In this document: piece by piece, positions 37,013 to 46,119 of the stretch
Position numbering within the stretch: position 1 is the stretch's first letter
Layout of the letters: each line of letters opens with the position of its first letter
NCBI GenBank assembly: GCA_028865545.1
Contig: JAGWJY010000026.1
Span: 1-48,400, forward strand
Origin: Alphaproteobacteria bacterium
Lineage (GTDB): Bacteria; Pseudomonadota; Alphaproteobacteria; Micropepsales; Micropepsaceae
Direction: 5' to 3'
DNA: 48,400 nt
Notes under the pieces: generated by a model
Told to the model about the DNA's origin: nothing
The model's database searches: none
The model's input: the letters and a program-made list of their open reading frames with translations, nothing else
Translations under genes and position numbers: made by a program

Positions 37013-38637
37013 CCAAACGGGTTGCCGTCTATGCGCGGGTCTCCACCACGCGACAGGCCGAGAACGACATTTCGATACCCGACCAATTGGCCCAGGCGCG
37101 ACGCTACTGTCAGGAACGCAAATGGATCGTGGTGCGGGAATTCGTGGACGCAGGCGCAAGCGCGCGCGACGACAAGCGCCCCGAGTTTCAGCAGCTCATG
37201 GATGCGGCCTGTACCGACCCGTCTCCCTACGATGTGGTTCTCGTGCACAGTCAATCGCGCTTCTTTCGCGACACCGCCGGATACGTCGTTTCCAAGCGCA
37301 AATTCCAGAAGCATGGCGTGTCGCTCGTTTCCATGACGCAGGATTTTGGCGAGGGCGCATCGGCCGAGTTCGCCGAGACCGTGATCGCGGCGTCGGACGC
37401 CTTGCACAGTGCAGAAACCGCCAAGCACGTCACCCGCACCATGCTGGAGAATGCGCGGCAAGGCTTCTGGAACGGTTCGCAGCCACCATTCGGCTATCGC
37501 ACCGTCGAAGCCGAGAAGCGCGGCCAGCGAATCAAGAAGCGTTTGGAGATAGAGGAAAGAGAGGCGGCAACCGTCCGGCAGATATTCAAACTGTTTCTGG
37601 AAGGGGACGGGATCAAAGGCCCGATGGGCGTCAAGGACATCGCGTCCTGGCTGAACCGCAGAGAATTGCGCAGCCGGAACGGCAACCCATTCTATGTCAG
37701 CATCGTGCACGCCATTCTGACGCGGGACGCTTATTCCGGCGTCTATTATTACAACACCTGTGACAGCCGAACGCGGCGGGCACGGCCAAAGGCCGAGTGG
37801 GTTGCCGTCCCCGTTCCGCAGATCATCCCCAAAAATGATTTCAGCCGGGTCCAAGAACTGCTGTGCACCCGTCGGCCCAACATGACACCGCCGCGAATCA
37901 CGAACAGCGAAGTCCTATTGACCGGACTGGCACGCTGCGAGAGCTGTGGGTCCCCCTTGATGCTGAGTACCAGCAAGAGAGGGCAGTACCGCTACTACAC
38001 CTGTGCGGCAGCCCGCCTCAAAGGCAAGACGGCTTGCAAGGTCCCGACTTCGATTCCAGAGGCCCAGTTGAACCAGCTCGTTCTTGGGGCGCTCGCGGAC
38101 CAGCTTCTGACGCCCGAACGTTTGGCCATTTTGCTTCGTGAGGCGATTCGCCACCGTCACTCGCTCGCCGCCAGCCATGCGACACAAAGGGCGGCGTTAC
38201 GAAGCCGCCTCAAGAACGCCGAAGCCCAGATTGAGCGACTTTTGGGGGCGGTAGCCGACGGTACGATTCCCGACATGGCTTTGCTGCGTACGAAAATGAA
38301 CGAACTAAACGCGCAGCGCGACGAATGCGCCCGCCATTTGCAGATTTTGGACACAGACCTTCCAGAACTCCGCCAGACGCTATCCAAGCAGCAGGCGGCG
38401 ACGGTGGCAGCCACCCTCAAGCGCCGCTTGCTCGACGCCCCCCGAGCGCTCCAACGCCGCTACGTGCGCGGGCTGGTGTCGGAAATTGTCGTAAATCGGG
38501 ACGCGGCTGTCATCTCGGGTCCGCGCGCCGCAATAGCCGCGTACACGTCCGACCCCAGCCGTTTGGGGGCGGTACCCAGGTTTGTACGGGAATGGCGCAC
38601 CGGGCAGGATTCGAACCCACGACCCCCAGATTCGTAG
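37009..38637 (+). CDS. Large serine recombinase (site-specific integrase)
   Basis: 542 residues. The N-terminal resolvase domain starts VAVYARVSTTRQ with nucleophile Ser12, and the VHSQSRFFRDT stretch follows. The recombinase domain (about 165-260) has GFWNGSQPPFGYRT and DIASWLNRREL. A zinc ribbon has CESCGSPLM and a later Cys pair (TCAAARLKGKTACK), followed by a coiled coil (about 380-480). It catalyses attP x attB integration of its element. The last 14 codons and the stop lie exactly within the 3' part of tRNA-Arg on the other strand (from 38593), so the present C-terminus is made by target DNA: the gene abuts the attachment site. Confidence 0.93.
   Translation: MTKRVAVYARVSTTRQAENDISIPDQLAQARRYCQERKWIVVREFVDAGASARDDKRPEFQQLMDAACTDPSPYDVVLVHSQSRFFRDTAGYVVSKRKFQKHGVSLVSMTQDFGEGASAEFAETVIAASDALHSAETAKHVTRTMLENARQGFWNGSQPPFGYRTVEAEKRGQRIKKRLEIEEREAATVRQIFKLFLEGDGIKGPMGVKDIASWLNRRELRSRNGNPFYVSIVHAILTRDAYSGVYYYNTCDSRTRRARPKAEWVAVPVPQIIPKNDFSRVQELLCTRRPNMTPPRITNSEVLLTGLARCESCGSPLMLSTSKRGQYRYYTCAAARLKGKTACKVPTSIPEAQLNQLVLGALADQLLTPERLAILLREAIRHRHSLAASHATQRAALRSRLKNAEAQIERLLGAVADGTIPDMALLRTKMNELNAQRDECARHLQILDTDLPELRQTLSKQQAATVAATLKRRLLDAPRALQRRYVRGLVSEIVVNRDAAVISGPRAAIAAYTSDPSRLGAVPRFVREWRTGQDSNPRPPDS
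38593..38637. other. probable attachment-site core (att) in the tRNA-Arg 3' half
   Basis: The recombinase reading frame enters the tRNA gene at the CCA end, on a codon boundary, and stops 45 bases inside. Elements that insert at the 3' end of a tRNA gene regenerate it and leave their integrase beside it, as here. The element would extend leftward. I did not see a second copy of this 45-bp segment between 34.4 and 36.8 kb. Confidence 0.5.
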
Positions 38638-38669
38638 TCTGGTGCTCTATCCAGCTGAGCTACCGGTGC
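38593..38669 (-). tRNA. tRNA-Arg (anticodon ACG)
   Basis: 77 nt including an encoded CCA. The acceptor GCACCGG pairs with CCGGTGC; the D arm has GCTCAGCTGGATAGAGC; the anticodon stem CCAGA/TCTGG encloses CTACGAA, giving anticodon ACG (reads CGU and, as inosine, CGC/CGA); the T arm has TTCGAAT. Intact, although the 3' half overlaps the recombinase ORF on the other strand. Confidence 0.97.
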
Positions 38670-38920
38670 TTTGGGGCGGCAGAACCTATGCATCGGACGA
38701 GGCAAAGGCAAGCGATCAGAGCACCGATTGCCTCCGATTGCCCCAGCCAACGGTCAAGCCCCTGCACTTAGGGGCAAAACTCCCCAGGAAGCGGCGTCAC
38801 ACACTCTTGTCCCCGTGCGTTTGCGTGGTTAAGACTGCTGGCGGGCACTCATGCCCGAACATCACGAGCGGGCTTGATTTCGCCGGGGCGGATGTTCCTG
38901 GCGGAGGCGGAGAGCGGCAG

Positions 38921-40099
38921 ATGACTGCAAAGACGGCCGAACGGGCAAAAGTTTGGGGCGCTTCGTCGCGCATTTTCAGTACTTTGATACTTGTGGCGGG
39001 ACTTGGCCTTTCCGGCTGCGCCGACGTCGACAACATGCTGTTCGGTGATTCCGGAACAGCTCCCGACAACACGCAGACCAGCGCCGCGCCTGACACCACC
39101 GCTCCGGCACCCGGCAGCATGCCGATGACCAGCGCCAGCATGTCGTCCGGTACCGTAGCCCCCGTTGCGACAATTACGCCGGTTCCGATCGAGCCGGGCA
39201 GCGACACCGGTACGGCCGTCAGCAAGACGATCGCCTCCCTGCGCGCTCAGGTTTCCGCACTACAGAACTCCCTGATGCAGAACGCACAGCGGCTTGCCGA
39301 TCTGCGTAACGCCGGTGCGGATTCCGCGTCCGCCTATCATGAGGCCAAGGCCCGCATCACCACGCGCCTTCAGGTCGGCACCACGCGCGGCAACCCCGAA
39401 CTCGTCAGCCAGTGGAATACGGCGCAGGCCGCCCTCGATCAGCTGACCGGAAACATCAACGGCCTGAACGCGCTCGGCACCTCTGTGGCCGACGACTCAT
39501 CAAAGGCCCATTACGCGCTCGACCAGATCACGGCGACCTTCAACGTCTCGGGCGCGGTCGACGAAGACCACCGCCAGCTTTCCGTGCTGCAAGACGAAAC
39601 CAATCAGACCATCGTGCTGATCGACCGTCTGCTGACGGAAGTCTCCGGCGACATCCAACGGCAGACAGCCTATGTGGCCAATGAGCGCGCCAATCTGACC
39701 GTGCTGGCCAGCGCCATCAAGAACGGCGAGCTTTACGGCGCCGACCTTGGGGCGCCAATGATGTCGAGTTCTGCGGCGAGCAGTACGTTCGGCTATTCGG
39801 GCACGCCGCTGGTGGTCATCCGCTTCGACCACTCGGATGTCGACTATCAGCAGATCTTGTACGCCGCACTGAGCCAGGCATTGCAAAGCCGCCCAGGCGC
39901 GGGTTTCTCCATCGTCGCCGTGTCACCGACGCGAGGCACCGCAACAGCCGTGCAGCTGGCGCAGACCGCCGCCCACAACCATGCCCAGGAAGTGCTGCGT
40001 TCCATGACCGACATGGGCGTGCCGGCCACACGGATGACGATCGCTTCGGCGACCGATCCGTCCGCGACGTCCAGCGAAGTCCGGGTCTACGTGCGCTAA
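38921..40099 (+). CDS. Lipoprotein with OmpA-like C-terminal region
   Basis: 392 residues. The frame is open back into the tRNA, but the ATG at 38921 follows a GGAG-containing stretch and begins a lipoprotein signal, with lipobox LSGC (cleavage before Cys at about residue 36). A Thr/Ser/Pro-rich linker, a coiled-coil-prone middle (SKTIASLRAQVSALQNSLMQ, LADLRNAG) and a C-terminal part (VVIRFDHSDVDYQQILYAAL onward, about 295-392) resembling an OmpA/MotB-like fold follow. Likely an envelope protein anchored in the outer or inner membrane. Its 3' end overlaps the convergent peptidase frame by 177 bp. Confidence 0.75.
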   Translation: MTAKTAERAKVWGASSRIFSTLILVAGLGLSGCADVDNMLFGDSGTAPDNTQTSAAPDTTAPAPGSMPMTSASMSSGTVAPVATITPVPIEPGSDTGTAVSKTIASLRAQVSALQNSLMQNAQRLADLRNAGADSASAYHEAKARITTRLQVGTTRGNPELVSQWNTAQAALDQLTGNINGLNALGTSVADDSSKAHYALDQITATFNVSGAVDEDHRQLSVLQDETNQTIVLIDRLLTEVSGDIQRQTAYVANERANLTVLASAIKNGELYGADLGAPMMSSSAASSTFGYSGTPLVVIRFDHSDVDYQQILYAALSQALQSRPGAGFSIVAVSPTRGTATAVQLAQTAAHNHAQEVLRSMTDMGVPATRMTIASATDPSATSSEVRVYVR

Positions 40100-41107
40100 G
40101 CCGGCCGGAATACGTCCCGGTAGCTTTTGACGGCCCAGCGTCTCCGCCTCGTAGACCCCGCGCGCAATGGCGCGGGCAAGACAGTCGGCGGCCACATGGC
40201 CAAGCCGCATCACACCGACAGGACGCGGGCCGGCGAGTTCGCGCCGGGCCGTCGAGACGGCAAACACCAGATCACCGTCGAATGGCGTATGGGCCGGGCG
40301 CAGCGCGCGGGCAAAACCATCTGCCGCCATGACCGCCACGCGCTGGAGTTCGGCACGCGTCAGCACCACATCGGTGGCGACGATGGCGATCGTGGTATTG
40401 CCGGCGGGCTGCACCGCGCCCTTCATGTCGGCCGGCAGATCGAGATCCATCGCGGGAAGCGAGCCCTGTGGCGAGCGCCCGCCGAACTCGCCATCCTGCT
40501 CGAAAGGGAAGGCCCAGAAAACATCAGTGCCGGGGACGACGGGCGAACCGACGGAGTTCACCGCCACCAGCGCGCCCACCGTGAAGTCGTCGCCCGTCGA
40601 CGAGGCACTGCCGATGCCGCCTTTGTATTGGCCCGCCGTGGCGCCGAGACCGGCACCTGCATTGCCGAGGACGAAGTCTTCGCCCGCCGCCTCCACCGCC
40701 GTCCTGCCCAGCGCGCGATAAGGCGGCATCTCGCCCCAGTCCTTGTTTCCACCATTGGCGAGATCAAAGAGGATGGCGCCAGAGACGATTGGAACGCGCG
40801 GCGTACCCGGCGCGATCTGGAAACCGCGCCCCTGGTCGCGCAGCCAGGCCTGCACGCCCGACGGCGCATCGAGGCCGAAGGCGGAACCGCCAGAGAGAAC
40901 GATTGCGTCCAGTTCGCCGACCAGCGACGTCGGGTCGAGCATGACGTCGCGCATGCCCGGCGCCCCGCCGCGCACATCGGCGGCGGCGGCTGACGGCTTG
41001 TCGCACAACAGCACGGTGACGCCGGTGCGTATGGCAAAGTCCTCGGCCTGGCCGACCCTCAGACCATCCACGTCGGTGATAAGATTGCGCGCGCCTTTGC
41101 GGATCAT
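39923..41107 (-). CDS. P1/DmpA-family aminopeptidase (peptidase S58)
   Basis: Self-cleaving N-terminal nucleophile hydrolase that removes N-terminal residues or splits beta-peptides. ATG at 41107 (MIRKGARNLITDVDGLRVGQ). Family motifs: VLSGGSAFGLDAPSGV, GAGLGATAGQYKGGIG, and the processing site N237-T238 in QPAGNTTIAIVATD, which frees Thr238. The conserved domain ends near RGVYEAETL; the last 50-60 codons run antisense through the end of the lipoprotein gene and look unlike the family, so either the stop was lost or the tail is a recent extension. Probably co-transcribed behind the methyltransferase (48-nt gap). Confidence 0.85.
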   Translation of the reverse strand: MIRKGARNLITDVDGLRVGQAEDFAIRTGVTVLLCDKPSAAAADVRGGAPGMRDVMLDPTSLVGELDAIVLSGGSAFGLDAPSGVQAWLRDQGRGFQIAPGTPRVPIVSGAILFDLANGGNKDWGEMPPYRALGRTAVEAAGEDFVLGNAGAGLGATAGQYKGGIGSASSTGDDFTVGALVAVNSVGSPVVPGTDVFWAFPFEQDGEFGGRSPQGSLPAMDLDLPADMKGAVQPAGNTTIAIVATDVVLTRAELQRVAVMAADGFARALRPAHTPFDGDLVFAVSTARRELAGPRPVGVMRLGHVAADCLARAIARGVYEAETLGRQKLPGRIPAGLAHVDPDFAGRRGRIGRRSDRHPCGRHAHVGHGTQHFLGMVVGGGLRQLHGCCGASRR

Positions 41108-41154
41108 GCGCCAAACGCTAGTCCTTCGTGCCCGCCGCGAAAAGAGACAGGACG

Positions 41155-41919
41155 CTAACGCCAGGCCACCACAAACAGGCGGCGGAAGGGAAACAACGTC
41201 TTGCCGGAGGCGCGGACTGGATAGGCTTTGGCGACCCTCTGACGGTACTCGCACAGAAAGGCCTCGCGTTCGTCGTCCGCCAGCGCCGCAGAAAACGGCC
41301 GCAGGCCGGTGCCGCTGGTCCAGCGATAAACAGCATCGGGGCCGTCGAGCACCTGCATATAGCGCGTCTGCCAGATGTCGATGCGCGCCGCATGCGGTTC
41401 CAAAATCGAAAAATAATCTTCCGGCGCCAGAACACTCCATGAGCTGCGTATGTTTCGGAGTTTCGCAGCCCAAGGCCCGTCACCCGCCACCTCGCGGATA
41501 AGCGTATGGCTCGGATCGTCGAAGTTGCGCGGCACCTGGAAGGCCAGCGTGCCACCTTTGGGCAGCAGCGACATCAGGCGCGGCAGCAACCGCTCATGTT
41601 CGCCCAGCCACTGAAAGGCGGCGTTCGAAAAGATCACCTCGGGCGTCTGTGGCGGCGTCCAGCTTACGATGTCGGCTTCCGACCAGTCGGCACGCACGCC
41701 CGAACCGCGCGCTTCCGTCAGCATGTCCGGCGAAGAATCGACGCCTTCGATACGCGCCTGCGGCCAGCGCGCGGCGAGCAACGCCGTGGAATTTCCCGGC
41801 CCACACCCCAGATCAACAACATAGGGCGGACTTTCATTCGGTACACGCGCCAACAACTCCGCGGCCGGACGCGTGCGCTCCGCCTCGAACGACAGATACG
41901 TGCCGGGGTCCCATGCCAT
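41155..41919 (-). CDS. tam: Trans-aconitate 2-methyltransferase (Tam-like)
   Basis: SAM-dependent methyltransferase, 254 residues, matching the length of Tam, which methylates trans-aconitate to relieve inhibition of aconitase. MAWDPGTYLSFEAERTRPA is the typical N-terminus; VVDLGCGPGNSTALL is SAM motif I; FSNAAFQWLGEHERLLPRL and LAFQVPRNFDDPSH are Tam-like. The ATG at 41919 has AGGAG six bases upstream and lies two bases after the histidine-kinase stop (TGAACATG), so translation is coupled to it. Confidence 0.88.
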   Translation of the reverse strand: MAWDPGTYLSFEAERTRPAAELLARVPNESPPYVVDLGCGPGNSTALLAARWPQARIEGVDSSPDMLTEARGSGVRADWSEADIVSWTPPQTPEVIFSNAAFQWLGEHERLLPRLMSLLPKGGTLAFQVPRNFDDPSHTLIREVAGDGPWAAKLRNIRSSWSVLAPEDYFSILEPHAARIDIWQTRYMQVLDGPDAVYRWTSGTGLRPFSAALADDEREAFLCEYRQRVAKAYPVRASGKTLFPFRRLFVVAWR

Positions 41920-41921
41920 GT

Positions 41922-43358
41922 TCAACTCCTGTCGGGAATGACGACGCGAAAGACGGTTCCGTGTGCGTCCGTCGAAACGAGGGACAAATCGCCGCCATGG
42001 CCGCGCACCAGATCGCGTGCAATGGCGAGCCCCAGTCCCGTGCCGCCGACACGGGCGGCGGAAACGAAAGGCTGGAACAGTTTGCCTAGGATGGCCTCGG
42101 GAATGCCGGGCCCGTCGTCTGCAACGACGATTTCGACACCGTTTCCCGTACGCACAGCAGATATGGTGATGACGCCGCCGGCATCGCGCGTCGACAAGGC
42201 TTCTGTTGCGTTGCGGATCAGATTGAGCATAACGCGGAACAACTGTTCGCGATCGGCGATCACCTCAAGATCGCCGGCGACATGATTGTCAAAACGGATT
42301 TCGAGCCGCGAAGCCGCTTCCAGCGCGGCCTGCGCCGCTTCGTCGACAAGATCGCGCAACCGCACGGGCGCCCGTTGCGGCGGGGGCTCGTCGCTGCGGC
42401 CGAATTTGAGCATGTTGGTGGCCAGCGCAATGGCGCGATCGATCGAAACGACCAGACTGGGCGTCAGACGTTTGACGGTGGGATCCTCGCTGGCCGCCAG
42501 TCTGTCGGAGGTCAGTTGCGCGCTGGCGAGGATGTTGCGCAGATCGTGTTGGATGCGGGCGGCGGCCGAACCGAGCGCCGCCAATCGCGCCCGCTGCCGC
42601 AGAAAGCCGTAAAGCTCGCGCTGCATCGCCGCCAGCTCGTTTTCCGCCAGGCCGATCTCGCCGACACGATGCGACACCGGCAGAATGCGGCTGGCGTCTT
42701 CGGGATTCTCGCGAAACGCCACCATGGCGTGGGTGATGCGCCGCATCGGACGCACCAAGAAGAAATAGAGACTGGCAAATACCAGGGCCGCGGTGAGCAG
42801 AGAGATGAACAGCGCCGCGCCGATCACGCGCCTGGCATAGGTCAGCAAGGCGTTCCGGATGGACGATTCCGCCAGAACGATACCGATCGTCTGGGCGCCC
42901 TTGATGCGGGTCGGTGCAATGACGTGAAGCGTGCGGCCCGCGCCATGCAGCAGCGTGTCAACGCCGTTCATCATATCGGCGGCCAGCGAGTCGGAGGTCA
43001 GATCGATGGTGCGGTCGATATGGGCGGGCGCGCTGCCGGCCAGGAAAAGTTCGCGCTGGTCCGGGCGCTCGAGCAGAACGGCATCGGCATTGGCGTGGCG
43101 GAGAAGCTCTTCCCGCAGGTTTCTGGACAAATCCTGTCCGCCAGGTTCGGTGAAGGGCAGGATGGCCAGTTCGGCGGACAGGATGTGGTCGTCCAGGAGT
43201 TCGCGGTCATATAGACCGATCGCCGGGACGAAGATCAGCACCTCGCTCGCCAGCACGTAAAGAACCGTCAAAAGCAGCAGACGCCCCGACAGGCTGTGAG
43301 CCAAAAGGCTCCAAACCCTGACCAAGCGCGCGCCAAAAAGGACCCGCATGCCCCGCAT
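41922..43358 (-). CDS. Sensor histidine kinase, orphan
   Basis: 478 residues in the inner membrane. A transmembrane helix at about residues 25-47, a periplasmic sensor domain, a second helix near 180-205 and a HAMP-like segment (FFLVRPMRRITHAM) precede the dimerisation domain, with its phospho-acceptor in AARIQHDLRNILAS, and the ATPase domain: N box NLIRNATEAL, DDGPGIP and GGTGLGLAIARD. No response regulator is in the window, so its partner lies elsewhere. First gene of a minus-strand operon with tam and probably the S58 peptidase, divergent from rpmH. Start at 43358; a second ATG at 43349 is possible. Confidence 0.92.
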   Translation of the reverse strand: MRGMRVLFGARLVRVWSLLAHSLSGRLLLLTVLYVLASEVLIFVPAIGLYDRELLDDHILSAELAILPFTEPGGQDLSRNLREELLRHANADAVLLERPDQRELFLAGSAPAHIDRTIDLTSDSLAADMMNGVDTLLHGAGRTLHVIAPTRIKGAQTIGIVLAESSIRNALLTYARRVIGAALFISLLTAALVFASLYFFLVRPMRRITHAMVAFRENPEDASRILPVSHRVGEIGLAENELAAMQRELYGFLRQRARLAALGSAAARIQHDLRNILASAQLTSDRLAASEDPTVKRLTPSLVVSIDRAIALATNMLKFGRSDEPPPQRAPVRLRDLVDEAAQAALEAASRLEIRFDNHVAGDLEVIADREQLFRVMLNLIRNATEALSTRDAGGVITISAVRTGNGVEIVVADDGPGIPEAILGKLFQPFVSAARVGGTGLGLAIARDLVRGHGGDLSLVSTDAHGTVFRVVIPDRS

Positions 43359-43412
43359 AAGGCCCTATCCGGACGGCAAATAACAAGATAGGCGCCGGGT
43401 TTAGGCCTCGCA

Positions 43413-43441
43413 TTGACAGCCCAGGGCCAAATGCTTAGAAA
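43413..43441 (+). promoter_or_regulatory. sigma-70-type promoter of rpmH
   Basis: Perfect -35 TTGACA (43413-43418), 17-bp spacer, -10 TAGAAA (43436-43441). Transcription would start near 43448, giving a leader of about 30 nt before the rpmH ATG with its GGAG. It sits in the 120-bp gap between the divergent histidine kinase and rpmH. Confidence 0.6.
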
Positions 43442-43478
43442 CCCGGCTCTTTTCGCGAAAAACGGCCGGAGACCAGCC

Positions 43479-43613
43479 ATGAAGCGCACCTATCAGCCGA
43501 GCAAGATCGTGCGCAAGCGCCGCCACGGCTTTCGCGCGCGCATGGCCACCAAGGGCGGCCGCAAGATCCTGGCGCGCAGGCGCGCCCATGGCCGCAAGAA
43601 GCTCTCGGCCTGA
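43479..43613 (+). CDS. rpmH: 50S ribosomal protein L34
   Basis: 44 residues, the standard size, very basic: [20 protein letters not shown] followed by [20 protein letters not shown]. Part of the large ribosomal subunit. The ATG follows GGAG at 43468-43471. First gene of the rpmH-rnpA-yidD-yidC-engB-argB run; preceded by a good sigma-70 promoter. Confidence 0.99.
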   Translation: MKRTYQPSKIVRKRRHGFRARMATKGGRKILARRRAHGRKKLSA

Positions 43614-44031
43614 GCGGTTGGCCCTGGCGCCCGTAAGCCCGCGACTCCCGGAGCGGTTGAACGCCGACCACCTGAGGAACAGAGCCGATTTTTTGCGCGC
43701 ACAGCGCGGTATTCGCAGGGTTGCCTCTGGGCTGACACTTGAGGTCTGCCCGACGCCGGCAACAGCCGCGCAGCCGGGCCGTCTGCGCGTCGGCTTTACC
43801 GCCAGCCGCAAGATCGGCGGTGCCGTCGAGCGCAACCGGGCCAAGCGGCGGCTGCGCGCTGCGGCTGCAGCCGTCCTGCCTCTTTCGGGACTGGAATGTA
43901 CTGACTATGTTCTGGTCGCCAGGCCAAACACGCTGAGCCGGCCCTTCGACGGTCTTCTCGAAGACCTTGCCGCGGCGCTGGCCGCGGCCCATCTAAAGCT
44001 GAACGGGACAAAGACGGGAGGCCGTCCGTGA
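43588..44031 (+). CDS. rnpA: Ribonuclease P protein component
   Basis: Protein subunit of RNase P, which trims tRNA 5' leaders. The signature is [20 protein letters not shown], then AKRRLR (the RNR box). The ATG at 43588 lies within rpmH, 26 bp before its end, and gives 147 residues; alternatives such as TTG at 43618 would give the more usual length before [13 protein letters not shown], so the exact start is unsure. The stop overlaps the yidD GTG. Confidence 0.95.
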   Translation: MAARSSRPERLALAPVSPRLPERLNADHLRNRADFLRAQRGIRRVASGLTLEVCPTPATAAQPGRLRVGFTASRKIGGAVERNRAKRRLRAAAAAVLPLSGLECTDYVLVARPNTLSRPFDGLLEDLAAALAAAHLKLNGTKTGGRP

Positions 44032-44291
44032 TCGAACTGATGAGCGAACGTCTGCGGCGCGCAACGACCGCCGTGCTGATCGCGCCGATCCGCTTCTACC
44101 GCTTCTTCATCTCGCCGATGCTGCCGCCGTCGTGCCGCTTCACGCCGACGTGCTCGGAATATGCGATCGAAGCGATCAAACGGCACGGACCCGCGCGCGG
44201 TTTCGTGCTAGCCATCCGCCGGTTAACACGCTGCCATCCGATCACCTGGCTTGGCGGTTCGCACGGCTACGACCCCGTTCCACCGCGATAG
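44028..44291 (+). CDS. yidD: Membrane protein insertion efficiency factor YidD
   Basis: 87 residues. [20 protein letters not shown] and [17 protein letters not shown] are the YidD hallmark, with the conserved Cys residues, and the end [16 protein letters not shown] matches too. Aids YidC-mediated insertion at the inner membrane. GTG start at 44028 with GGGAGG upstream, overlapping the rnpA stop; an ATG at 44040 is also in frame. Confidence 0.95.
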   Translation: MIELMSERLRRATTAVLIAPIRFYRFFISPMLPPSCRFTPTCSEYAIEAIKRHGPARGFVLAIRRLTRCHPITWLGGSHGYDPVPPR

Positions 44292-44298
44292 GAATTCA

Positions 44299-46119
44299 AT
44301 GAGCGACAATCGCAATCTCATTCTGGCCGTCGGCTTGTCTGCGCTCGTGCTGATGGGCTGGCAGTATTTCGTCGCCGCACCGCAGTTGAAAGCGGATCAG
44401 GCACACCAAGCCCTGCTCCACCAGCAGGAGAAGAAGCAGCAGGCCACCGAGAATGCGCCGGCCAGCGTCGCGGCGCCGACGGCGTCGAGCGGCGAACCTT
44501 CGCACCTGACGCGCGCGGAAGCGCTGAAGCGCAGTGGGGCACGCATCCGCATCCAGACGCCGACCGTTGATGGCTCTCTGCGGCTGGTCGGTGCACGCTT
44601 CGACGATCTGAGGCTCAGGAAATATCACGACACCGTCGACCCCAAGAGCCCGGAGATCGATCTGCTGGCGCCGACGGGCACGGCTTATCCCTACTTCGCC
44701 GAATTCGGCTGGACAGCCGCCAATGCGAAGATTGCGGTGCCCGACGACAAGACGCCGTGGCAGATCAAAAGTGGAAGCGTACTGGCGCCTGGCAAGCCGG
44801 TGACGCTGATCTGGGACAACGGGCAAGGGTTGATCTTCACACGGACCATCTCGGTCGACGACCAGTACATGTTCACCGTCTCCGACAGCGTGACGAACAA
44901 GTCGTCCGAGAAGACAACGCTTTATCCTTATGCACTGGTGGTGCGCGACGGCGTGCCCAAGCACCAGACCTATTGGGTGCTGCACGAAGGCTTCGTCGGC
45001 GTCGCCGACGACAAACTGCAGGACCCAACCTACGCCGACTTCAAGGATGCCGGCACACCTCCGAAGACTTTCAGTTCGACCGGCGGCTGGCTCGGCATTA
45101 CCGACAAATACTGGATGGCCGCACTCATACCGCCGCAAGACGCCAAATTTGACGGCGCCTACCGCGCCACGCCCTACGGCGGAGACAAGTCGTATCAGGC
45201 CAATTACAGCCTGCCCGGCCACGTCTTGGAACCCGGCCAATCCACCACGGTGACCCAGCGGCTGTTTGCCGGCGCCAAGGTGGTCGACACACTGCGCGGC
45301 TACGAGCACACGCTCGGCATCGCACGCTTCGATTACGCCGTCGACTGGGGCTGGTTCATCTTCATCACCCAGCCGCTGTTCTGGCTGCTCGACAAATTCT
45401 ACCGCTATCTGGGTAATTTCGGCCTCGCCATCATCCTGGCGACGGTGGTGATCCGCCTGCTCCTGTTCCCGCTGGCAAACGCCTCCTTCAAATCGATGAG
45501 CAAGATGAAGAAGGTCCAACCGGAGATGGAGCGCATCAAGAAGCTCTACGCCGATGACCAAGCGCGACAGCAGCAAGAGATGATGGAGCTCTACAAGCGG
45601 GAGAAGGTGAACCCGCTAACTGGCTGCCTGCCGATGGTGATCCAGATTCCCATCCTCTTCTCGCTCTACAAGGTGATGTTTGTCACCATCGAGATGTATC
45701 ACGCGCCGTTCTATGGCTGGATCAAAGACCTGTCGGCGCCGGACCCCACGTCGATCATCAACCTGTTCGGTCTGTTGCCCTATCACGTCCCCAGCTTCGT
45801 GCCGGTGTTCCTGTCGGTGGGCATCTGGCCGATCCTGATGGGCATGACGCAATGGGTTCAGACCAAGCTGAACCCGGCGCCGGGCGATCCGGTCCAGGCG
45901 AAAATGTTCGCGCTGATGCCGGTGGTCATGACCTTCATGTTCGCCGCCTTCCCGGCGGGCCTCGTCATCTACTACACGTGGAACAACCTGCTCTCCGTCA
46001 CCCAGCAGTACGTCATGATGAAGCGCCAAGGCGTGCCGGTGCACCTGTTCGAGAACCTGAAGCCACCGGCCTTCATCCGGCGACTGGTCGACCGCTCCAA
46101 AGTTCAGGCGAGCGAGTGA
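44299..46119 (+). CDS. yidC: Membrane protein insertase YidC
   Basis: 606 residues, typical of proteobacterial YidC. One N-terminal helix (LILAVGLSALVLMGWQYFVA), a large periplasmic domain (about 60-340) and the five-helix insertase core, including NFGLAIILATVVIRLLLFPL with the groove Arg, and TGCLPMVIQIPILFSLYKVM. ATG at 44299 after AGGA. The last codons overlap the engB GTG (GTGA). Confidence 0.98.
   Translation: MSDNRNLILAVGLSALVLMGWQYFVAAPQLKADQAHQALLHQQEKKQQATENAPASVAAPTASSGEPSHLTRAEALKRSGARIRIQTPTVDGSLRLVGARFDDLRLRKYHDTVDPKSPEIDLLAPTGTAYPYFAEFGWTAANAKIAVPDDKTPWQIKSGSVLAPGKPVTLIWDNGQGLIFTRTISVDDQYMFTVSDSVTNKSSEKTTLYPYALVVRDGVPKHQTYWVLHEGFVGVADDKLQDPTYADFKDAGTPPKTFSSTGGWLGITDKYWMAALIPPQDAKFDGAYRATPYGGDKSYQANYSLPGHVLEPGQSTTVTQRLFAGAKVVDTLRGYEHTLGIARFDYAVDWGWFIFITQPLFWLLDKFYRYLGNFGLAIILATVVIRLLLFPLANASFKSMSKMKKVQPEMERIKKLYADDQARQQQEMMELYKREKVNPLTGCLPMVIQIPILFSLYKVMFVTIEMYHAPFYGWIKDLSAPDPTSIINLFGLLPYHVPSFVPVFLSVGIWPILMGMTQWVQTKLNPAPGDPVQAKMFALMPVVMTFMFAAFPAGLVIYYTWNNLLSVTQQYVMMKRQGVPVHLFENLKPPAFIRRLVDRSKVQASE

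Noticed and set aside
38582..38920. Upstream extension of the lipoprotein frame through the tRNA gene
   Set aside because: The lipobox signal only works from the ATG at 38921; the extension is a readthrough of the tRNA and spacer.
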